Shown here one piece after another: positions 25,074 to 32,543 of a stretch of DNA of 35,911 nt. Source of the DNA: Clostridia bacterium. GTDB lineage: Bacteria > Bacillota > Clostridia > Oscillospirales > CAG-272. The stretch spans positions 1 through 35,911 of the forward strand of contig JAFQDK010000048.1 of NCBI GenBank assembly GCA_017399305.1. The letters are read 5' to 3'. Both the position numbers and the translations under genes were made by a program. How positions within the stretch are numbered: position 1 is the stretch's first letter; each line of letters begins with the position of its first letter. Under the pieces are notes generated by a model, which was not told the origin of the DNA, did no database searches, and saw only the letters and a list, made by a program, of their open reading frames with translations.

Positions 25074-26132
25074 TCAACTAATCTGGGTAATTATAACTCC
25101 ATCAGAGTTTTCGCCAGAAAAGATATATGTTTTATCTGCATTAACATAAATGTCTATGCTGTCAACATCCTTTCCGAACATTACGAAACTGACCTCATAT
25201 TTCACTCCGTCATACTCAAATTCAAGATGCTCGCCGTCATGGGGATACTTGTACAGAAGCGCAACATATTCCTCAAGCACAAGGTCATGCTCTTTCATAT
25301 AAGATGCGTGTCCCTTGCCAACATATCTGAAATGCCACGGCTCATTGGTGATACCTGTGACAGCAGTCTTTCCCTCTGGATAGCGGACTACAAACCCGTA
25401 TTCGTCTGCATGGTCATATATCCAACCGTATATCGGATTTACTTCATGTGCAGTACCGAGAGAATATCCCTGACCACCTGCATACACATTCATATCGAAC
25501 GCATAGCCCGAATGATGTTCACTGTACCCCGGTCTTGCCGCAAGCATTGTTCCCTGCTCTTCGCCATATGTTTCTTTGTAGCTGTCATAGATCGATGTCT
25601 GCTCCTCAAGTGTGCGATGCGCCTGTGTTATCTGATAATCACCGTTGCCGGTTTCCGCCTTGTATGCATTGAACATCGCTTCAACAGCGTCAAAAGTTTC
25701 GCGGTTAAGCTTTATCGCAGTTGAGGATATCTTGTATGACTTCGACTTATTGCCGTAAAGAGTAACCAACTCCTCTTCCTGCTCAAAATCAAACGCCCTG
25801 TCTACAAGCTCTGATACAAGAATAAGGCTACCGCGAGTCACTTGTGCTCGCTCTACGGTGACAAGCGTCTGATTATTTGGAGCAGTTGTTGTTTCTATCG
25901 GCGCCTCGGTTGTAGAAACAGGCGAAACATCTTCTGTGCCTGTCGCTGTATCAACCACGGGGTCGTTAAACTTTGAAAGCTGATATATAGCCACACCGAT
26001 GAATGTCCACACCACCGCAATTGCAATGCACATCAGTGCCAATAGTATTCCTTTGGTTTTTGATTTTTTCTTTCGCACATATTGTCGCCTTTTTTCGGCA
26101 AAATGCGCATCCATATCCGGACGTCTGTTCAT
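25074..26132 (-). CDS. D-alanyl-D-alanine carboxypeptidase, VanY/M15B family
   Basis: A 352-aa protein with a basic cytoplasmic N-terminus (KRRQYVRKKKSKTKG), one membrane segment (about residues 29-51), a Thr-rich linker and an M15B peptidase domain. Zinc and catalytic motifs are present: YSEHHSGYAFDMN (SxHxxGxAxD) and ITNEPWHFRYVG (ExWH). A distinctive C-terminal extension of about 60 residues (from LEFEYDGVKYEVSFVMFGKD) follows and is probably a beta-domain. It trims the terminal D-Ala of peptidoglycan stem peptides outside the membrane. Without vanRS/HAX nearby there is no reason to infer glycopeptide resistance. Confidence 0.88.
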   Translation of the reverse strand: MNRRPDMDAHFAEKRRQYVRKKKSKTKGILLALMCIAIAVVWTFIGVAIYQLSKFNDPVVDTATGTEDVSPVSTTEAPIETTTAPNNQTLVTVERAQVTRGSLILVSELVDRAFDFEQEEELVTLYGNKSKSYKISSTAIKLNRETFDAVEAMFNAYKAETGNGDYQITQAHRTLEEQTSIYDSYKETYGEEQGTMLAARPGYSEHHSGYAFDMNVYAGGQGYSLGTAHEVNPIYGWIYDHADEYGFVVRYPEGKTAVTGITNEPWHFRYVGKGHASYMKEHDLVLEEYVALLYKYPHDGEHLEFEYDGVKYEVSFVMFGKDVDSIDIYVNADKTYIFSGENSDGVIITQIS

Positions 26133-26164
26133 TTTTTACCTCTGTTTCCTTATTATATATATGT

Positions 26165-26193
26165 ATTCTATCACATAATTTTGTCGTTTTCCA
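26165..26193 (-). promoter_or_regulatory. Possible SigA promoter of the VanY-like gene
   Basis: On the minus strand TGGAAA, 17-nt spacer, TAGAAT, 33 bp before the ATG. The -35 is weak. Confidence 0.4.
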
Positions 26194-26226
26194 TATATTT
26201 CGGTAAAACTTAATACATTTTAAATA

Positions 26227-26255
26227 TTGACAGTACACAAAAAAAAAGATATAAT
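26227..26255 (+). promoter_or_regulatory. Consensus SigA promoter of the PqqD/protease operon
   Basis: TTGACA, exactly 17 nt (A-rich), TATAAT: both hexamers match consensus perfectly, 52 bp before the start codon. Strong constitutive expression is predicted. Confidence 0.92.
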
Positions 26256-26306
26256 TACCATATATACTTATGCAAAATGATATTTAAAAAGGGAGATTCT
26301 CAAAAA

Positions 26307-26567
26307 ATGAAAATCAAAGACGGTTACATTGTTAGAAAAATTGGCACAAAATACTATGCTGTTTCTGCAGCCCGCGCAGCCGAAGGCGGCGGAATGATCG
26401 CACTTAATGAAACAGGCGCATTTATCTGGGATCTTCTTAAGAATGATACTGATATTGATGCTATCGCAAAAGCTCTTGTAGACAAATATGAGATCGATCT
26501 TGAAACTGCTACACGCGACAGCAAAGCATATATTGATATGCTGAAAGAGGCGGGCGCTCTTGCGTGA
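26307..26567 (+). CDS. PqqD-family protein (stand-alone RiPP recognition element fold)
   Basis: An 86-aa protein. The whole length matches the PqqD pattern: MKIKDGYIVRKIGTKYYAVS (beta hairpin), GGGMIALNETGAFIWDLLKN (the conserved LNxTGAxIWxLL) and a C-terminal helix ETATRDSKAYIDMLKEAGAL (DVxxFIxxLxxxG). The ATG at 26307, behind GGGAGA, is preferred to an upstream ATG without a site. PqqD-like proteins bind leader peptides for RiPP enzymes. No radical-SAM enzyme, precursor peptide or transporter is visible nearby. It is co-transcribed with, and overlaps, the protease gene. Confidence 0.88.
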   Translation: MKIKDGYIVRKIGTKYYAVSAARAAEGGGMIALNETGAFIWDLLKNDTDIDAIAKALVDKYEIDLETATRDSKAYIDMLKEAGALA

Positions 26568-27024
26568 CGCCGTTGAGCTCAGTGAGCTCTATCCTTTAAT
26601 AAAAGAAGTTATTGACCAAGGCGGATCGTTCAGGCTCTACCCTCGCGGAACCAGTATGGAGCCAATGCTCCACCAAGGCGATGATTCCGTGATGCTTGGT
26701 GCGGCCGATGCATACACGGCAGGCGATGTCCTGTTTTATCGCAGAAAGAACGGCGATTTTATCATTCACCGCCTGATAGAGAAAAGGGGCGGCACACTAA
26801 CAATGTGTGGCGACCATCAGATAGGGCTTGAATACGGTATAGAGCCGTCACAGGTACTTGCAAAAGTTGTTGGATATTACAAGGGCGAAGTTTATCACAG
26901 CATGACAGAGCCGGAATACCTCGCTTATGTAAAAAAGAAGCTGGCAAGTCACCCTTTCTATCGCCGCAACCCTCTCATATACAAGACACTAAAGAAAATC
27001 AAAAATATGCTAAAAAAAAGCTGA
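26560..27024 (+). CDS. S24/S26-family serine protease (SipW/ER-signal-peptidase type)
   Basis: A 154-aa protein. The nucleophile motif is RGTSMEPMLHQGD (Ser about residue 32). The general base appears to be His rather than Lys: FIIHRLIEKRGG, followed by MCGDHQIGLE, the Ser-His-Asp layout of SipW/Sec11-type peptidases. There is no N-terminal membrane anchor. The C-terminus is very basic (YKTLKKIKNMLKKS) and could lie on a membrane. The likely start is a TTG at 26560, overlapping the PqqD stop by 8 nt. The natural substrate is unknown; the coupling to a PqqD protein suggests peptide processing. Confidence 0.8.
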   Translation: MRDAVELSELYPLIKEVIDQGGSFRLYPRGTSMEPMLHQGDDSVMLGAADAYTAGDVLFYRRKNGDFIIHRLIEKRGGTLTMCGDHQIGLEYGIEPSQVLAKVVGYYKGEVYHSMTEPEYLAYVKKKLASHPFYRRNPLIYKTLKKIKNMLKKS

Positions 27025-27044
27025 ACAAAAGTTCAGCTTTTTTT
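27012..27044. terminator. Bidirectional terminator between the protease gene and spoVAF
   Basis: AAAAAAAAGCTGAAC, loop AAAA, GTTCAGCTTTTTTT; it includes the protease stop codon and lies against the spoVAF stop on the other strand. Confidence 0.92.
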
Positions 27045-28430
27045 CGTTCTGAACATCAATCGCGCAAGCGCCTTCCCGTTAAAAGGAATAAGCGGATAGA
27101 GATATGAGCGGCGACGATTGACAGTAGAGTTTGTTGCAATGAGTATAATTATACCGAAAAGTCCTATTCCAAATCCTAATGCGCCAAACAATGCAGTGAC
27201 CGCAAGCAGCAACATGCGCATAAATTTAACCGCATAGCCAAGCTCATAGCTAGCCTGCGTAAAGTTTGATATAGCCACAAACGCCATATAGAGAATAACC
27301 TCGGGTATGAGCCATCCTACATCCACGGCGAAGTCCCCCAAGATAAGTCCACCGACAACACTAAGAGAATTAGTTAACATACTCGGTGTATTCATAGACG
27401 CAAGCTTCAGCCCGTCAATGACAAACTCAACCAAAAAAATCTGTGCGACAAGCGGCAATTTTCCATGATCATCGGGAATGACAAAAGAAAGCCACTGCGG
27501 CACATACTGCGGATGCATAACAAGCAGATACCAAAGAGGAACCAAAAACAATGTAAGCCAGAAGATAATATGGCGCACAATTCTCAGATATGTGCCTGTA
27601 AACGGCGTAAAATAATAATCACTCGTTTCCTGCAGAAAGTCAAATATCGAAGTCGGCAATATCATTGCATCGGGCGAAGTGTCACAAAGGATAAGCACGT
27701 TCCCCTCTATAAGCTGCGAGGCGGCGGTATCAGGTCTCTCTGTGTAGCGTATCTTGGGAAACGGATTATACCATCGCTTTCCGATAAGGCTTTCTGCAAG
27801 GCTCTCATGCCCCATAGAAAGGCTGTCGGTTTTTATACTGTCAAGCTTATCCGACACCCACTTGACATATGCGGCATCGGCAGTGCCGTCGATATAGACA
27901 AGCGCAATATCTGTTTTTGAAGTCTTGCCAATGTTCTTATATACCACCCTAAGATTGGGATCACGTATGCGACGGCGGATAAGTGCGGTGTTGAAAATCA
28001 GCGTCTCAACAAATCCGTCACGTGAACCGCGCATGACTCTGTCACTTTCAGGCTCGGCAACTCCGCGCACCGGATAAGTTCTTGCATCAATCAGTACAGC
28101 CTCATTGCCAAAGCAGTCACCAAGCATCGCCACCCCGCCAGACAGGATCATAAGCATCACCTTGTCAGTGTCGGCCGCTGTTTCAACCTCGACATACGGT
28201 ATGTTCTCATCTATAAAATCCTGCGCCCGCTGTGGTAGCTTTTTAAGCGAAATAAAATGCTGCATCAGTTTTTGCATGGTTTCGTCCTTGACAAAACCGT
28301 CAATATAATAAAGCGTAAGCTCATTTGCGCCAATCACAAGACGGCGCTTGATTATATCAAAGCTTTCATCTGGAACAAGCAAACCGTCAAGCAACCTGAT
28401 GTTTTCGGCATATATGTTTGAAAATTTCAA
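27033..28430 (-). CDS. spoVAF: Stage V sporulation protein AF (GerA-family membrane protein)
   Basis: A 465-aa GerABKA-family protein. The soluble N-terminal half holds ESFDIIKRRLVIGANELTLY, MRGSRDGFVETLIFNTALIR and RRRIRDPNLR, KTSKTDIALVYIDGTADAAY and IRYTERPDTAASQLIEGNVL. The C-terminal half has about five membrane segments and ends YLYPLIPFNGKALARLMFR. These match SpoVAF more closely than GerAA. SpoVAF sits in the spore inner membrane and, with a small partner, modulates germinant-receptor signalling. Here it stands alone rather than in a spoVA operon. The start is TTG behind GGAGGTG. Confidence 0.9.
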   Translation of the reverse strand: MKFSNIYAENIRLLDGLLVPDESFDIIKRRLVIGANELTLYYIDGFVKDETMQKLMQHFISLKKLPQRAQDFIDENIPYVEVETAADTDKVMLMILSGGVAMLGDCFGNEAVLIDARTYPVRGVAEPESDRVMRGSRDGFVETLIFNTALIRRRIRDPNLRVVYKNIGKTSKTDIALVYIDGTADAAYVKWVSDKLDSIKTDSLSMGHESLAESLIGKRWYNPFPKIRYTERPDTAASQLIEGNVLILCDTSPDAMILPTSIFDFLQETSDYYFTPFTGTYLRIVRHIIFWLTLFLVPLWYLLVMHPQYVPQWLSFVIPDDHGKLPLVAQIFLVEFVIDGLKLASMNTPSMLTNSLSVVGGLILGDFAVDVGWLIPEVILYMAFVAISNFTQASYELGYAVKFMRMLLLAVTALFGALGFGIGLFGIIILIATNSTVNRRRSYLYPLIPFNGKALARLMFRTKKS

Positions 28431-28472
28431 AAAAACACCTCCGTCTCCACTTTTGATTAGTGTTGACGGAGG
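28429..28472 (-). terminator. Hairpin plus T7 overlapping the spoVAF ribosome-binding site and start
   Basis: On the minus strand CCTCCGTC, an inner CACT/AGTG pair, then GACGGAGG, TG and seven T. It looks like a terminator for the RNA methyltransferase gene, yet the 3' arm GGAGG is the spoVAF Shine-Dalgarno and the last T of the run are part of its TTG start codon. It may act as an SD-sequestering switch. Confidence 0.7.
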
Positions 28473-28496
28473 ATATTTATTTTATGTATTTTCGCT

Positions 28497-29624
28497 CTAT
28501 TTTTCCAAATCAAATTTGAAATACTGATAAAGATTACACGGGATCATACCATTGTAAAGCTTGCGCACCTTATCGGCACGTCTGCCATAAAGTCTTTCAA
28601 ATTTTTCAGAAGAAGTCAGCACATACACCTGCCACGGTGCAAGTGAGCGAAAATGTCTGCCTATCTGAGTATAAAGCTGCTCCACTTCTGCCATGCTTCC
28701 AAGTCGCTCACCGTAAGGCGGATTGCATACGATAGTGCCACGTCTTCCGCCGGTACGTATAGTACGCGCGTCAGCAACGAAAGTGCGAACATGCTCAGAC
28801 ACTCCGGCGCGCTCGGCATTATCAGCGGCAAGTCTGACCATGCTTTCATCAATATCGGACGCGTACGCCTCAAACGATGTCTTTCGTATCATCGAGCGAG
28901 CCTCGTCACGCGCCTCTGCCCATATCTCAGGCGGTGCTACAGCAAAATCTTCTGCCGCAAAACGGCGGAACAGGCCAGGTGCCTGATTTTTCATTATCAT
29001 TGCAGCCTCTATTGCAATAGTTCCGCTTCCGCAGAAGGGATCCCACAAGAGAACATTCTCTCGCGGACGTGAATTCAGCGCAAGCGCTGCAGCAAGTGTT
29101 TCGCGAAGAGGTGCTGCACCTGCGATAGCGCGGTATCCGCGCTTATGAAGTGCCACGCCGGACGTATCTATCATCAGTGTGGCAACATCCTTTAAAATAA
29201 AAAACTCTATCTGATACTTGGTTTTCGTCTCCGGGAACCAGCACATACCGTACTCATTGTCAAGTCGCTGTGCCACTGCCTTTTTCACAATGCTCTGGCA
29301 GTCGGGTATCGAAAACAGCTTACTTTTAACCGAGTGTCCCTTTACAGGGAATGCATCTTCTCTGCCGATAAAGCGCTCCCACTCCATCGCCTTTGTTCCC
29401 TCAAACAATTCACCAAAAGTTCTTGCCCGGAAACTTCCCATTTTTATAAAAAGGCGTTCTGCGCAGCGCAGCCAGATATTGCAGCGTGCTATTGCACGCT
29501 CATCGCCGATGAAAGATACTCTGCCGTCAATAGTTTCTGTGCGACGATATCCAAGGCGATCTATCTCTTCACCGAGAAAATGCTCAAGCCCAAACAAACA
29601 AGTTGCAACAAATTCAATTTCCAT
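28497..29624 (-). CDS. THUMP-domain class I SAM-dependent RNA methyltransferase (RlmL/YpsC type)
   Basis: A 375-aa COG0116-type enzyme. The N-terminal THUMP region holds CLFGLEHFLGEEIDRLGYRR and NIWLRCAERLFIKMGSFRAR; the methyltransferase domain holds ALHKRGYRAIAGAAPLRETL, LLWDPFCGSGTIAIEAAMI (SAM loop), YASDIDESMVRLAADNAERA and the catalytic IVCNPPYGERLG. Homologues make N2-methylguanosine in 23S rRNA or tRNA. The ribosome-binding site is weak and distant (GGAGTGG, 11 nt), and it follows nrdR by about 77 nt, so it may depend on nrdR transcription. Confidence 0.9.
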   Translation of the reverse strand: MEIEFVATCLFGLEHFLGEEIDRLGYRRTETIDGRVSFIGDERAIARCNIWLRCAERLFIKMGSFRARTFGELFEGTKAMEWERFIGREDAFPVKGHSVKSKLFSIPDCQSIVKKAVAQRLDNEYGMCWFPETKTKYQIEFFILKDVATLMIDTSGVALHKRGYRAIAGAAPLRETLAAALALNSRPRENVLLWDPFCGSGTIAIEAAMIMKNQAPGLFRRFAAEDFAVAPPEIWAEARDEARSMIRKTSFEAYASDIDESMVRLAADNAERAGVSEHVRTFVADARTIRTGGRRGTIVCNPPYGERLGSMAEVEQLYTQIGRHFRSLAPWQVYVLTSSEKFERLYGRRADKVRKLYNGMIPCNLYQYFKFDLEK

Positions 29625-29701
29625 GTTTTAACGCGCCACTCCGACTCTCCATACTGCCGGCGATGACGCTTCCCCCAAAAATATGTTCGGCTAAATTTTC
29701 C

Positions 29702-30148
29702 TTATTTCTTATTATTTAACCGTTTAAGTTCATCCATAAAGGTAGCAACATCCTTAAACTCTCTGTAAACGGATGCAAAACGTACATATGATACAGCGTC
29801 AAGCTTTTTAAGTTTATCCATGATTATCTCACCGATTTCGGTGGTCGTGATCTCCGAACGGAGCGAATTTTGAAGTTCGGTCTCAATCTCCTGCGCAAGT
29901 GCGGAAGTATCAACAGGACGCTTCTGGCAAGCCTTGATAAGCCCACTTTCAAGCTTTATACGGTCAAAGAATTCTTTGGATCCGTTTTTTTTGATAACCA
30001 CTATCTGTACAGAGTCGATGACCTCATAAGTAGTAAAGCGCCGTTTGCATTCAAGACATTCACGGCGGCGGCGAATACTGTTGTTGTCACTTACAGGACG
30101 TGAATCGATAACCTTGCTTTCAAGGTATCCGCAGCCCGGACATTTCAT
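29702..30148 (-). CDS. nrdR: Transcriptional repressor NrdR
   Basis: A 148-aa protein beginning MKCPGCGYLESKVIDSRPVS, the NrdR zinc ribbon (CPGC...CLEC), followed by RRRRECLECKRRFTTYEVID and the ATP-cone (VVIKKNGSKEFFDRIKLESG to VSYVRFASVYREFKD). It senses ATP/dATP and represses ribonucleotide reductase genes. The frame is open far upstream, but the ATG at 30148 has AAGGGGG before it and is the family start. Its promoter region holds a probable NrdR box. No nrd structural gene lies in the window. Confidence 0.96.
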   Translation of the reverse strand: MKCPGCGYLESKVIDSRPVSDNNSIRRRRECLECKRRFTTYEVIDSVQIVVIKKNGSKEFFDRIKLESGLIKACQKRPVDTSALAQEIETELQNSLRSEITTTEIGEIIMDKLKKLDAVSYVRFASVYREFKDVATFMDELKRLNNKK

Positions 30149-30180
30149 GAAAAAATCCCCCTTGATGAAATGTGTCAAAA

Positions 30181-30196
30181 ACACAATATATAGTGA
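30181..30196. promoter_or_regulatory. nrdR: Probable NrdR box
   Basis: ACACAATATATAGTGA agrees with the NrdR-box consensus acaCwAtATaTwGtgt at 15 of 16 positions, just downstream of the nrdR -10. A degenerate second half-similar site overlaps the promoter spacer (30210-30225, matching mainly ATATATAGcGt). Confidence 0.7.
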
Positions 30197-30202
30197 TAAA
30201 TT

Positions 30203-30231
30203 ATTATAACATACATATATAGCGTTGTAAA
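30203..30231 (-). promoter_or_regulatory. SigA promoter of nrdR
   Basis: On the minus strand TTTACA, 17-nt spacer, TATAAT. Confidence 0.8.
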
Positions 30232-30319
30232 TAGGCATGTAAAAAATCTTCAAAATAAAATAAAAAAAGTGCTGGAACGATGCACAATGATTTATCATAT
30301 TTCTAAAATGAGATTTGTA

Positions 30320-30348
30320 TTTACTTGCAAAAGTTATTGCAGTATAAT
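30320..30348 (+). promoter_or_regulatory. SigA promoter of the chromate-transporter pair
   Basis: TTTACT, 17-nt spacer, TATAAT, 35 bp before the first start codon; divergent from the nrdR promoter. Confidence 0.7.
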
Positions 30349-30382
30349 ATATATTGAATTTACTACGAAAAGGTCGATACGG

Positions 30383-30952
30383 ATGAAAAAACATAGTATT
30401 CTGTTTTTAACTATGCTCAAAATCGGGCTGTTCACCTTTGGCGGTGGATATGCTATGATTGCGCTTTTGGAAAACGAGTTTGTATCAAAGAAAAAATGGA
30501 TTGAGAAAGAAGAATTTTTAAACATGGTGGCTATTGCAGAATCCACTCCCGGACCTATCGCAATCAATGCCGCTACATATATTGGTTACAAAAATGCCGG
30601 CGTGATGGGCTCTGCACTTTGTACTCTTGGCGTATGTATTCCTTCATTTTTAATTATATATGCCATTTCTTTGTTTTTAGATGCTTTTCTCACACTAACC
30701 ATTGTTGCAAACGCATTTAAAGGTATTCAGGTTTGCGTAATATATCTTATTCTCTCAGCCGGCATCAAAATGCTGAAAGCGATAAAGAAAAACTTGTTTA
30801 ACACAGCCATTATCATTTCAACTGTTGTTTGCATGGTGCTGCTATCGCTATTCGCTATCAGATTTTCAACCGTGTTCTATATTCTTATCAGCGGTATTGC
30901 CGGCGTTGCGGTTTATCTTATCGGCAAGTTGAGAAAGGATGGCGAAAAATGA
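30383..30952 (+). CDS. chrA: Chromate transporter family subunit 1 (short-chain CHR)
   Basis: 189 aa, a single CHR domain rather than the fused double-domain ChrA. Signature FLTMLKIGLFTFGGGYAMIA is followed by NMVAIAESTPGPIAINAATY and five or so membrane segments. Paired short CHR proteins work as heterodimers. Some export chromate, but the physiological substrate in anaerobes is unknown. The ATG at 30383 is chosen because AAAAGG precedes it and the upstream extension has no family match. Its stop overlaps the second subunit as ATGA. Confidence 0.88.
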   Translation: MKKHSILFLTMLKIGLFTFGGGYAMIALLENEFVSKKKWIEKEEFLNMVAIAESTPGPIAINAATYIGYKNAGVMGSALCTLGVCIPSFLIIYAISLFLDAFLTLTIVANAFKGIQVCVIYLILSAGIKMLKAIKKNLFNTAIIISTVVCMVLLSLFAIRFSTVFYILISGIAGVAVYLIGKLRKDGEK

Positions 30953-31521
30953 TTTACTTACAATTGTTTTTTACTTTCCTTCAGATAGGTGCTTTTTCAT
31001 TTGGCGGTGGATATGGCATGATATCCCTGATACGTGAAAAGGTGCTGCTTTACGGATGGCTCACAGAAGAGGAACTTCTCAACATGATTGCCGTGTCCGA
31101 ATCCACCCCCGGACCGATCGCTGTAAACATTGCGACATTTGTCGGCTCAACTCAAGGCGGGATCATCGGTTCCCTGCTTGCAATGCTTGGTGTGATTTTG
31201 CCATCATTCATCATTATTCTTATAATTGCGGCACTGATTCAGAATTTGCTGAAATATGCAGGGGTAAAGGCTTTTCTCGGCGGTGTTCGCCCTTGCGTAA
31301 TAGGGTTGATTCTGGCAACCGCAATTACAATGTTTATGAGTACGATTTTAGGAATGGCCGATATTAAAAATGCAATGTCGGTAGACTATCGCGGTTTTAT
31401 AATTCTTGTACTTTTATTTATTGCAGCATTTGCCTTAGAAAAAATACAAAAAAAGAAGCCCTCTCCTATTTTGATGATACTTCTCTCAGCCGCTCTTGGC
31501 ATAGCATTTTATTCAATATAA
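30949..31521 (+). CDS. chrA: Chromate transporter family subunit 2 (short-chain CHR)
   Basis: A 190-aa CHR domain: QLFFTFLQIGAFSFGGGYGM, then NMIAVSESTPGPIAVNIATF and about five membrane segments. The start at 30949 has GAAAGGA upstream and an ATGA overlap with subunit 1, so translation is coupled. It forms the second half of the probable heterodimer. A bidirectional terminator follows immediately. Confidence 0.88.
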   Translation: MIYLQLFFTFLQIGAFSFGGGYGMISLIREKVLLYGWLTEEELLNMIAVSESTPGPIAVNIATFVGSTQGGIIGSLLAMLGVILPSFIIILIIAALIQNLLKYAGVKAFLGGVRPCVIGLILATAITMFMSTILGMADIKNAMSVDYRGFIILVLLFIAAFALEKIQKKKPSPILMILLSAALGIAFYSI

Positions 31522-31524
31522 CAG

Positions 31525-31554
31525 ATAAAAGCAGGTCTCTCGACCTGCTTTTAT
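31525..31554. terminator. Bidirectional terminator after the chromate-transporter pair
   Basis: ATAAAAGCAGGTC, loop TCTC, GACCTGCTTTTAT, directly after the second subunit and against the end of the AraC remnant. Confidence 0.85.
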
Positions 31555-32041
31555 TATGTAGGATCATCTGACGGGGCATAAGAAAAATACTTTTTATAAG
31601 CACGATAAAACGATGAATAGTCTGAAAAGCCGCATGATGAGGCAACTTCACCAGCAGGCATTCCGGCTTTGATTTTTTCTTTTGCGAATATCAGTCGCTT
31701 TGCATTTATATAACACTGCGGAGTCGTTCCTGTAGCATCCTTGAAAATACGGTTGAACTGGGCAACACTTAAAAAAAGTGTTGGGCAAGCTTATCCGTTG
31801 TTATCTTCTCAAAAAGATTCGCATTTACATAATTGACTATTCTGTTTTCACGGCTACTGCTTTGCGGATGAGAAATCATCCTTTCATGTGCGACAGACAG
31901 CACATCGAGAATTGTGAGCACACCGGTAAGAATACGCAAATTCTTTTCGTATACATCCTCATCCTGATAACATATATCAGCGCACCAATCCCCTTTATGC
32001 AAAAGCGCGCGAAATAGTTCAAAGCGGCGAACTTGGTGAGC
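31554..32041 (-). pseudogene. AraC-family regulator, 5'-truncated and frameshifted
   Basis: Reading the minus strand, the first frame gives FELFRALLHKGDWCADICYQ, DEDVYEKNLRILTGVLTILD and NYVNANLFEKITTDKLAQHF, an AraC linker and the start of the DNA-binding domain. It hits a stop at 31767-31775, in a run of seven T. Moving by one base, the domain continues perfectly: LSVAQFNRIFKDATGTTPQC, YINAKRLIFAKEKIKAGMPA and VASSCGFSDYSSFYRAYKKY. One T is missing (8 would restore the frame). The N-terminal sensor half is also missing: the frame is blocked by a stop at 32042-32044 and other coding begins on the opposite strand. Confidence 0.85.
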
Positions 32042-32523
32042 TTAAACGCCTTGTATGGATAATCACCAACTGGTACCGCACACAGGCGCAGATCACCCAG
32101 CAAGTTGCACACGATAAAGACAATATTTACTTCCTTATCAATCGTCTTGACGAATACCTCGCAGACGGCGATACAGTTACACTTAATATCGGTACAGACA
32201 AGATGCAGTATTATCGCATCGAAGTCGGTATTAGTGGCCTCCGCTCTGTTACATATGTAAACAGCGGAGCAGAAACCAAGGTAGAAGTACAGGGAAAGGC
32301 AGTAGTTACTCCTTTTGGCACTCTCAACAATAACAATGATATTGACGAAGGTGCTGTATACGAGATTACAATTCCTAAATCTCTTGTAGGTCTTACGGGT
32401 GCGACCTCGTTCAAGACCTGTCCTGCACTTGCAAATCATGACGTCGTAGGCGTTATTTGCGATACACTTATGGGTGTCGGCGCATTTGCTACCGACCTTT
32501 GGCCCAAAGTTGTGCTTGACTAA
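31978..32523 (+). pseudogene. Chimeric remnant: Gfo/Idh/MocA oxidoreductase piece fused to a CBM9-like domain
   Basis: One open frame lacking any plausible start codon. Its first part (to about 32088) reads QRTNPLYAKAREIVQSGELG then ELKRLVWIITNWYRTQA, the well-known internal stretch of Gfo/Idh/MocA sugar dehydrogenases. In those enzymes it continues YYDSGxWRATW, but here it switches to QITQQVAHDKDNIYFLINRL, DGDTVTLNIGTD and VYEITIPKSLVGLTG, a CBM9-like carbohydrate-binding pattern, and ends normally at TAA. The 5' part of the dehydrogenase, everything after WYRTQA, and the front of the CBM9-like protein are absent. An internal ATG at 32203 could at most give a 106-aa fragment. Confidence 0.7.
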
Positions 32524-32543
32524 TCGGAAAGGAGTGCAGTATA

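Noticed and set aside
25074-26132. VanY-like gene as a vancomycin-resistance locus
   Set aside because: No vanR/vanS, vanH, ligase or vanX gene nearby; single VanY-type carboxypeptidases are common cell-wall enzymes.
30383-31521. Chromate transporter pair as a chromate-resistance island
   Set aside because: Only the transporter halves are present and the family often has other or unknown roles in anaerobes.
31466-31651. 61-codon minus-strand frame over the AraC end
   Set aside because: Wrong frame: the AraC homology runs in another frame and this one crosses the terminator into the transporter gene.
31876-32439. 187-codon minus-strand frame across the mosaic region
   Set aside because: No family resemblance, antisense to the CBM9-like piece, and it starts and ends without expression signals.
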